A DNA stretch of 10,310 nucleotides, from NCBI GenBank assembly GCA_030146225.1, contig JASLCA010000169.1, forward strand, positions 1 through 10,310. Reading direction: 5' to 3'. Positions 5,331 through 10,310 of the stretch are shown here, in pieces. Origin of the DNA: Sphingobacterium sp. (lineage in GTDB: Bacteria; Bacteroidota; Bacteroidia; Sphingobacteriales; Sphingobacteriaceae). The position numbers and the translations under genes are program-made. Positions within the stretch are counted from its first letter, which is position 1, and every line of letters begins with the position of its first letter. The notes under the pieces were generated by a model, which searched no databases, had not been told where the DNA came from, and saw only the letters and a program-made list of their open reading frames with translations.

Positions 5331-8300
5331 ATGAATATGATTCGTCTCGCATTAAGAAAGCCGATCGCCATTATGGTTATTGTAATGGCCATTGGTATCT
5401 TTTCTTATTCCAGCATAAAACAAATAAAAGTCGACATCTTTCCGGAGGTTGAACTCCCGGCCATGTATGTTGCGATGCCTTATGGAGGGCTATCTCCGGC
5501 CTATATGGATGGATTTATGGCCAATGAATTTCAAAAGGTCCTGCTCTTTGTCTCGGGCGTCCAAAATATTGACTTCAAGTCGGTACAGGGCTTGACCATG
5601 ATGAAGCTTACCTTCTATCCCGGCACAGACATGGCCCAAGCCGCAGGCGAGGTGTCCACCCAAGTGAGTAGAGCGATGGGCTTCCTACCAACGGGCGCAG
5701 TGCCACCTATGGTGGTTCGATTTGATGGCAACTCCCTACCTGTAGGGCAGCTAATCTTTGAGAGCGATCAGCGCTCCACCAGTGAGCTACAGACCCTTGC
5801 TGTGACCAAGATACGTCCGATGTTTGTGGAGATCCCTGGGATAACCGCTCCCGCACCATTTGGGGGAAATATTCGAACGATACTGGTAAACATCAACCCC
5901 CAAGCCATGCAGGCACATAGCCTCAGCCCTGAAGAGATTACCCTTGCAATTAGTAAAAACAGTCATCCCTCACCAGCCGGAAGTATTCGCTTGGGTGATG
6001 AAAACCTTATGGCACCCGTCAACTCCATCGCAAAGAACCCTGCCGAGTTTATGAATACGCCTATTAAAAATGTAGATGGGCATACCATCTATGTACGCGA
6101 TGTGGCCAATGTGGTCGATGGAGCAGATCAAACGGTGGGCTATGCGCTTATTAATGGAAAAAGATCGGTCTACCTACCCATTATTAAGAAATCAGATGCC
6201 TCTACCTTGACCGCGGTGGAAAACCTTAAAAATGCCCTTCCAAAGCTTAAGGATCAACTCCCAGATGATGTTCAGATTCGCTATGAATTTGATCAGTCAA
6301 AATATATTTCACGCTCCCTTACAAACCTAATCCATGAAGGCGTCCTGGGGGCCCTGTTTACAGGCTTAATGATCTTACTCTTCTTGGGGGATACCCGAGG
6401 CGCATTAATTGTCGTAATGACCATCCCTATCGCAATCCTTTCCGCGGTGAGTATGCTACATCTCCTAGGCTACAGCATTAATATAATGACGCTCAGCGGA
6501 CTAGCCTTGTCGATTGGAATCCTAGTGGATGAGGCCACCGTAACCATTGAAAACATACATCAGCATATGGAGATGCGAAAGCCCAAGCAAAGAGCAATCT
6601 TGGATGCCCTCTTGGAGATTTCTATTCCGAAACTATTAATCTTGCTGTGTATTTTAGCGGTGCTAACCCCAGCCTTTATTATGACGGGGATTCCAAAAGA
6701 TATGTTCCTGCCATTGTCCGTAGCCGTAGCATTTGCGATGATAGCCTCCTTCTTAGCATCGCAGACATTTGTCCCGATCTTGGCAAACTGGATGATGCAA
6801 AACAAGCATCTTAGCAAGGCGCAGGAAAAGAAAAAAAAGAAATCCTTCTTTTCAAAATTCCGTGCTAACTATAGCTTCCGCTTGCGCAGATGGTCAGGTA
6901 AGACCCTTATCCTATTTGGCAGTTACGTCCTTATTGCGGGATTATTAGTCAGCGCCTTACTCCAAGTTATTGGGACAGATGTGATGCCCGTATCCAATAG
7001 TGGAGACTTTCAGATTCGGATTGTAGCGCCTCAAGGAAGCCGCTTAGAGAAGACAGAGGCTATTGTCAAGCATATCACCGAAGATATACAAGAGTTCCTG
7101 CCTCAGGACGGGCTGCATATTAGCTCCGCCTTTGTAGGGATGCACCCCGCAGCAAACCCGATTAACCCTATTTTCTTGTTTACCAGTGGATCTCATGAAG
7201 CCGTTTTACAGCTATCTGTAAATCAAGCTGCATACAGCGGATCCATAGAAAAGTTAAAAGAGGATATCCGCGGGATTGTGGCTAGCAAATACCCTAGTGT
7301 GCAGATAAACTTTGAAGCCATGGAGCTTACCGAAAAGATTATGAGCCAAGGAGCCATGACCCCGATTGAGGTAAAGATAGGAGCTGGACAACTGAAGGTC
7401 GCCGAGCAGCATGCGCAGAAAATTATTGAGAAGATGCGGGAAATCCCCTATCTACGGGATGTACGTATGGCAGAGCCTACGGCCTATCCTACCCTAAAGA
7501 TCGATGTGGATAGAAATCTAGCTGCTCAATTTGGACTTACCATGCAAGACGTAACCCGAAGTCTGGTTACAGCCACCTCCTCTACCCGCTACACCGACAA
7601 AAACCTTTGGATAGATCCCAAGTCTGGATTGGTATTCCAAAGCCAGGTGCAGATCCCAGAGGCCAGTATGAATGACGCCGAAATGCTGCGCGCTATTCCC
7701 TTAAAGAAAGGTAGCCTACGCCCAGTGCTGGAGGATGTAGCCAGCATCAGCCGAGCTACAGAATCCGCACAGGTAAATCGCAAGGGTGCAAATCGCTACG
7801 TTACCCTCCTAGCCAATGTCTATGAGAAAGATCTAGGCACTGCCTCTGCGGCAGTTAAGCAGGCCGTAAAAGCAGCCGGCAAGCCGCCCAAGGGAACCAA
7901 TGTATGGACAGAAGGTACCTTGCAATTGTTGGACGACACCTTGGACAGCCTAATTATTGGATTGGGAGCAGCAGTTATCGCCATCTTCCTAATGCTATCA
8001 GCCTATTACCAATCCTTTAAGGTTCCACTTGTGATCCTATCGGTGGTACCCTCCGTAATTGCAGGAAGTTTAATCTTGCTGTACTTTACAGGCAGTACCC
8101 TCAACCTACAATCCTATATGGGCATGGTGATGTCTATTGGGGTGTCCGTGTCCAATGCGGTGCTCCTTATTAATCAGGCAGAACACTACCGCAAAGACTT
8201 TGCGCTACGCCCTGTTTTTGCAGCCCGTATGGCAGCAAGCTCTAGGTTAAGGCCTATCCTTATGACAGCTGCCGCCATGCTAGCCGGGATGCTACCTATG

Positions 8301-8504
8301 GCTGTAGGCATCGGTGACGGAGCGGAACAGATTGCCCCACTGGGCAGAGCAGTAATCGGGGGGCTATTCGCTTCCACAATTACAATCTTATTGCTCTTGC
8401 CACATTTCTATGCAGGTATTATGGCAAAATCATCCCGTATTAGTCCATCCTTAGATCCTGATGATACGGATAGTCAATACTACGCTACACAGAAAATATC
8501 ATAA
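5331..8504 (+). CDS. RND-family efflux pump, inner-membrane permease (HAE1-like) with altered proton-relay residues
   Basis: A 1057-residue RND pump with the usual two-half layout: TM1 at about 9-28, a large periplasmic loop to ~335, TM2-6 (about 338-487), a Lys-rich linker, TM7 near 525-546, a second periplasmic loop to ~873, and TM8-12 to ~1030. Typical features are VDIFPEVELP after TM1 and SGLALSIGILVDEATVTIEN in TM4. At the TM4 relay, AcrB has Asp-Asp; here it is Asp400-Glu401. At the position of AcrB Lys940 in TM10 there is Ser941 (GVSVSNAVLL). I believe a Bacteroidota/Acidobacteria subgroup with VDEA and no TM10 Lys exists, but cannot check. It lacks the CusA/CzcA pattern, so heavy-metal export is not indicated by TM4. 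ATG 5331 avoids the overlap that an upstream ATG at 5289 would make with the TolC gene. The linker holds an A_AAA_AAG heptamer (6833-6839). Confidence 0.9.
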   Translation: MNMIRLALRKPIAIMVIVMAIGIFSYSSIKQIKVDIFPEVELPAMYVAMPYGGLSPAYMDGFMANEFQKVLLFVSGVQNIDFKSVQGLTMMKLTFYPGTDMAQAAGEVSTQVSRAMGFLPTGAVPPMVVRFDGNSLPVGQLIFESDQRSTSELQTLAVTKIRPMFVEIPGITAPAPFGGNIRTILVNINPQAMQAHSLSPEEITLAISKNSHPSPAGSIRLGDENLMAPVNSIAKNPAEFMNTPIKNVDGHTIYVRDVANVVDGADQTVGYALINGKRSVYLPIIKKSDASTLTAVENLKNALPKLKDQLPDDVQIRYEFDQSKYISRSLTNLIHEGVLGALFTGLMILLFLGDTRGALIVVMTIPIAILSAVSMLHLLGYSINIMTLSGLALSIGILVDEATVTIENIHQHMEMRKPKQRAILDALLEISIPKLLILLCILAVLTPAFIMTGIPKDMFLPLSVAVAFAMIASFLASQTFVPILANWMMQNKHLSKAQEKKKKKSFFSKFRANYSFRLRRWSGKTLILFGSYVLIAGLLVSALLQVIGTDVMPVSNSGDFQIRIVAPQGSRLEKTEAIVKHITEDIQEFLPQDGLHISSAFVGMHPAANPINPIFLFTSGSHEAVLQLSVNQAAYSGSIEKLKEDIRGIVASKYPSVQINFEAMELTEKIMSQGAMTPIEVKIGAGQLKVAEQHAQKIIEKMREIPYLRDVRMAEPTAYPTLKIDVDRNLAAQFGLTMQDVTRSLVTATSSTRYTDKNLWIDPKSGLVFQSQVQIPEASMNDAEMLRAIPLKKGSLRPVLEDVASISRATESAQVNRKGANRYVTLLANVYEKDLGTASAAVKQAVKAAGKPPKGTNVWTEGTLQLLDDTLDSLIIGLGAAVIAIFLMLSAYYQSFKVPLVILSVVPSVIAGSLILLYFTGSTLNLQSYMGMVMSIGVSVSNAVLLINQAEHYRKDFALRPVFAARMAASSRLRPILMTAAAMLAGMLPMAVGIGDGAEQIAPLGRAVIGGLFASTITILLLLPHFYAGIMAKSSRISPSLDPDDTDSQYYATQKIS
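6833..6839 (+). promoter_or_regulatory. In-phase slippery heptamer A_AAA_AAG in the RND linker
   Basis: Within an eight-A tract (6831-6838) the bases A AAA AAG lie in the zero-frame phase required for -1 ribosomal slippage, the same heptamer as the E. coli dnaX site. An AGGA at 6823-6826 precedes it by six bases. A -1 shift would reach TAA at 6866-6868, giving about 512 residues with only TM1-6. No strong stimulatory hairpin was found by eye just downstream, and Lys-rich linkers produce A-runs anyway, so function is only a possibility. Confidence 0.3.
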
Positions 8505-8535
8505 TTTACACTTACTAAAAGACACCGATAAAAAA

Positions 8536-9630
8536 ATGAAAATAGCAACTATAAAAGGCAATTACTTCACAGTAGGAATAGCAATCCTAGGCTTTTTAGG
8601 CGCATGTGGCAATCCAGCAACGGAGCAAAAAGAAAAGCCAGAAAGCCCTCAGCCAAGTCTAAACCTGACTACAGACAGTCTGCGTCTTATGCAACCCAGC
8701 TATAGCTTATCCTTGCCTGCTGAGCTCAAGCCTTACGAGCAGGTGCAAGTTTATGCCAAGGTCAATGGCTTTGTGCAAAAGCTATTGGTAGACCGGGGCG
8801 CCTATGTACGCAAAAACCAACTGCTAGCCATCTTAGAAGCTCCCGAAATGGGGCAACAATACCTCTCCGACAAAGCGGGGCAAGAGAAGATGAATAGCGA
8901 CTATAACTTTGCGCAACAGGCTTATGAGCGTCTGAAGGAAGCCTCCAGCACAGAAGGTGCAGTATCGCCTATTGAACTTGACAGAGCCAAGAGTATGATG
9001 CTAAGCGCTAAATCTGCCTACGAGGCTTCCAAAGCAGGAACTGCCCATACCGGACAACTCCAAAGCTACCTGCGAATCCTGGCCCCATTTGACGGCATTA
9101 TTACCGAGCGGAATAGCTCCGTTGGCGCATTGGTAGGCCCAGGTTCCAACCAGTCATTGTTTTCAATCGCACAAAGCCAAAAGCTACGCTTGACACTTTC
9201 CATCCCTGAAAAACATGCAGCATCCATTAGCGATGCCATGTCTGCTAGCTTTTCCGTAAGTTCGCTTCCAGGTGAAATCTTTACAGCAAAGCTCTCCCGA
9301 AGTTCTGGAACATTGGATGCCCAACACAGGTCCTTGGTACTTGAATTTGATGTAGACAACAGTCAGCATAAGCTTCAAGGCGGAGAGTATGCGCAGGTAA
9401 AGCTTAACTTACAACGCAAGGCAGCCTCCTTCTGGGTTTCCCCAAAGCAGATTGTAAACGCTTCCTCTGGGCCATTTGTAATGACGCTAAAGGAGAATAG
9501 TCTACAGCGCGTTGCGGTCAAGGAAGGCATTCGCGTGGACAGCTTGCAAGAAATATTTGGGGATCTAGATCCAGCGGATCTTATCCTAAAACACCCCTCA
9601 GAGGAAATAAAAGAAGGAAAATTAAACTAA
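8536..9630 (+). CDS. RND periplasmic adaptor (membrane fusion protein), lipidated
   Basis: A 364-residue adaptor linking the RND pump to the outer-membrane factor. The SPII signal ends at lipobox LGAC, so Cys24 anchors it in the inner membrane. Domains in order: first lipoyl/barrel strand around 55-103 (VYAKVNGFVQKLLVDRGAYV is the classic half-motif), an alpha-helical hairpin of about 104-175, the second lipoyl half near 177-192 (LRILAPFDGIITERN), a beta-barrel domain around 210-290, and a membrane-proximal tail to the end. ATG 8536 is chosen because it starts directly at a canonical lipoprotein signal; the ATG at 8461 would add 25 polar residues and overlap the pump gene. The gene starts 31 bases after the pump stop and the TlpA-like gene begins 13 bases after it, so all belong to one operon. 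Adaptor-last order is less common than adaptor-first. Confidence 0.88.
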   Translation: MKIATIKGNYFTVGIAILGFLGACGNPATEQKEKPESPQPSLNLTTDSLRLMQPSYSLSLPAELKPYEQVQVYAKVNGFVQKLLVDRGAYVRKNQLLAILEAPEMGQQYLSDKAGQEKMNSDYNFAQQAYERLKEASSTEGAVSPIELDRAKSMMLSAKSAYEASKAGTAHTGQLQSYLRILAPFDGIITERNSSVGALVGPGSNQSLFSIAQSQKLRLTLSIPEKHAASISDAMSASFSVSSLPGEIFTAKLSRSSGTLDAQHRSLVLEFDVDNSQHKLQGGEYAQVKLNLQRKAASFWVSPKQIVNASSGPFVMTLKENSLQRVAVKEGIRVDSLQEIFGDLDPADLILKHPSEEIKEGKLN

Positions 9631-9643
9631 ACAAAATATAGCT

Positions 9644-10189
9644 ATGAAAAATATATTCGGAATCCTACTCGGCTCAACACTCTTAACAAGCCTAAGCTTT
9701 GCATCCTGCAACAACCCCAGCACGAGCAATACAGCCATCAATGTAGAAACCAGCGCAGACTCAGCCAATATGAAACAGGCTGTTTATAACTTCGCCGTAA
9801 AAGATGAAAACCAAAATGAAATCCACCTCGCGGATCTAAAAGGCAAGGTGGTATTTATTAATTTCTGGGCAACATGGTGCCCTCCATGTATACAAGAGAT
9901 GCCCTCCATAGCCGCCCTTAAAAAAAGATTTCCAAATCATCCTGATCTGGTCTTCTTAATGGTAGATGTCGACAATAATATTGAAAAATCCAGCAAGTTT
10001 ATGGTTAAGAATAAGCTAGACCTCAAGGCCCATACTCCTAGTACAGCAATTCCTTCAGACTTCCTAGGAAATTCAATTCCGACAACGGTTGTTTTAGATA
10101 AAGATGGAGAAATTGCCATCCGCGTTGAGGGCGGCAGAAATTACGATACCAAGGATGTTATTGATGCAATATCAGATCTCTTAAAATAG
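9644..10189 (+). CDS. TlpA/ResA-like thioredoxin-fold lipoprotein
   Basis: A 181-residue thiol-disulfide protein predicted in the periplasm. The hydrophobic signal ends in FASC, so Cys22 is a likely lipid anchor, although Phe at -3 makes the lipobox imperfect and SPI cleavage after Ala20 is possible. The thioredoxin domain spans about 45-178: KVVFINFWATWCPPCIQEMP holds the catalytic WCPPC at 78-82, the cis-Pro is Pro146 in SIPTTVV, and a KDG turn follows. Members of this family typically reduce disulfides in cytochrome c maturation or maintain thiols of envelope proteins; here a link to the cytochrome c and SCO genes upstream is plausible but not proved. It begins 13 bases after the adaptor gene and looks like the last gene of the operon. 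ATG 9644 is well placed for the signal peptide. Confidence 0.85.
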   Translation: MKNIFGILLGSTLLTSLSFASCNNPSTSNTAINVETSADSANMKQAVYNFAVKDENQNEIHLADLKGKVVFINFWATWCPPCIQEMPSIAALKKRFPNHPDLVFLMVDVDNNIEKSSKFMVKNKLDLKAHTPSTAIPSDFLGNSIPTTVVLDKDGEIAIRVEGGRNYDTKDVIDAISDLLK

Positions 10190-10196
10190 TTATGTT

Positions 10197-10239
10197 CCTA
10201 CTGCGGCTCTGGGCAAAGCCTGTTACAGGCTGCAGTAGG
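10197..10239 (+). repeat. Nested inverted repeat downstream of the TlpA-like gene
   Basis: Outer arms CCTACTGC (10197-10204) and GCAGTAGG (10232-10239) are perfect 8-base complements; inside them AGCCTG (10217-10222) and CAGGCT (10226-10231) form a 6-pair hairpin with loop TTA. GGCT at 10205-10208 can alternatively pair with AGCC (10217-10220), so two inner folds compete. It begins seven bases after the stop. On the + strand it is followed by A residues, not T, so it is not a classical + strand intrinsic terminator; it may protect the 3' end of the mRNA. Confidence 0.55.
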
Positions 10240-10241
10240 GC

Positions 10242-10281
10242 AAAAAAAAAGGTTTCCAAACGGGGAGAATGGAAACCTTTA
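10242..10281 (-). terminator. Intrinsic terminator for minus-strand transcription
   Basis: AAAGGTTTCC (10248-10257) and GGAAACCTTT (10271-10280) form a perfect 10-pair stem with a 13-base loop. Nine A residues lie before it at 10242-10250. Read on the minus strand this is a hairpin followed by nine T, a good intrinsic terminator for a convergent gene beyond the window. On the + strand only three T follow the stem, so it would terminate the efflux operon weakly at best, or act as a leader hairpin of the next gene. Confidence 0.5.
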
Positions 10282-10310
10282 CTAACCAATTATAAACCTA
10301 AATTATGATA
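10281..10310 (+). other. Possible A/T-rich leader and start codon of the next gene
   Basis: After the hairpin the sequence is A/T-rich and runs into AAATTATGATA, with an ATG at 10305-10307 five bases from... the window edge region, leaving only one complete codon plus the next triplet to read. An A-rich stretch before ATG suits Bacteroidota translation starts. The window ends before any product can be seen, and a minus-strand gene ending here is equally possible, so this is a weak call. Confidence 0.25.

Noticed and set aside
5331..8504. Assigning the pump to the CusA/CzcA heavy-metal group because SCO is nearby
   Set aside because: The TM4 motif is VDEATVTIEN, not the metal-pump pattern, and the Met ligands of CusA could not be placed by eye. 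Neighbourhood alone is not enough.
8461..8535. ATG 8461 as start of the adaptor gene
   Set aside because: It overlaps the pump gene and puts 25 polar residues before a complete lipoprotein signal that begins at ATG 8536.
1..10310. CRISPR arrays, tRNA, rRNA, insertion sequences, prophage or toxin-antitoxin genes
   Set aside because: No direct-repeat arrays, cloverleaf-like segments, transposase or integrase motifs were found; coding is dense and continuous on one strand.

Overview
The window looks like chromosomal DNA from a Bacteroidota member, most likely a Sphingobacteriaceae relative such as Sphingobacterium or Pedobacter. The evidence is promoter -7 boxes of the TAnnTTTG type, gene starts without clear Shine-Dalgarno sequences, many SPII lipoproteins, and gene types I associate with that family (LysM/RlpA-like protein, DUF4442 protein, SCO plus cytochrome c pairs). 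All genes lie on the + strand. The genus is inference; no rRNA or other marker is present.

Region 1 (1-1793), housekeeping. It holds the C-terminal end of a LysM/RlpA-type cell-wall protein cut by the window edge, a uridine kinase 17 bases downstream, a 55-residue Cys/Lys-rich small protein, and a DUF4442 hotdog-fold protein. The last two have a -7 box only 4-8 bases before their ATG, which suggests leaderless or nearly leaderless mRNAs.

Region 2 (1824-3354), a tight three-gene operon with 2-base spacers: a helical His/Met-containing lipoprotein, a SCO-type copper chaperone/thioredoxin-fold lipoprotein and a c-type cytochrome lipoprotein. A perfect 12-bp inverted repeat lies in the signal-peptide codons of the cytochrome gene.

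Region 3 (3433-10189), an apparent efflux operon: a small two-hydrophobic-segment lipoprotein of unknown family, a TolC-like outer-membrane factor, an RND pump whose canonical TM4/TM10 proton-relay residues are altered, a lipidated periplasmic adaptor, and a TlpA/thioredoxin-like lipoprotein with WCPPC. The order OMF-pump-adaptor differs from the more usual adaptor-pump-OMF. The three canonical parts can form one tripartite exporter. The SCO, cytochrome and TlpA neighbours point to an envelope redox or copper-related context, but the substrate cannot be read from the sequence.

Region 4 (10190-10310) is non-coding. It has a nested inverted repeat and then a hairpin preceded by nine A residues, which read on the minus strand is a good intrinsic terminator. 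The last bases may be the leader and start codon of the next gene. No CRISPR, tRNA, rRNA, insertion sequence or phage gene was seen, and no gene-free stretch exceeds 300 bases. The most unusual points are the RND proton-relay substitutions, an in-frame A_AAA_AAG slippery heptamer exactly at the linker between the two RND halves, the unknown lipoprotein heading the efflux genes, and the Cys-rich small ORF with an internal hairpin.
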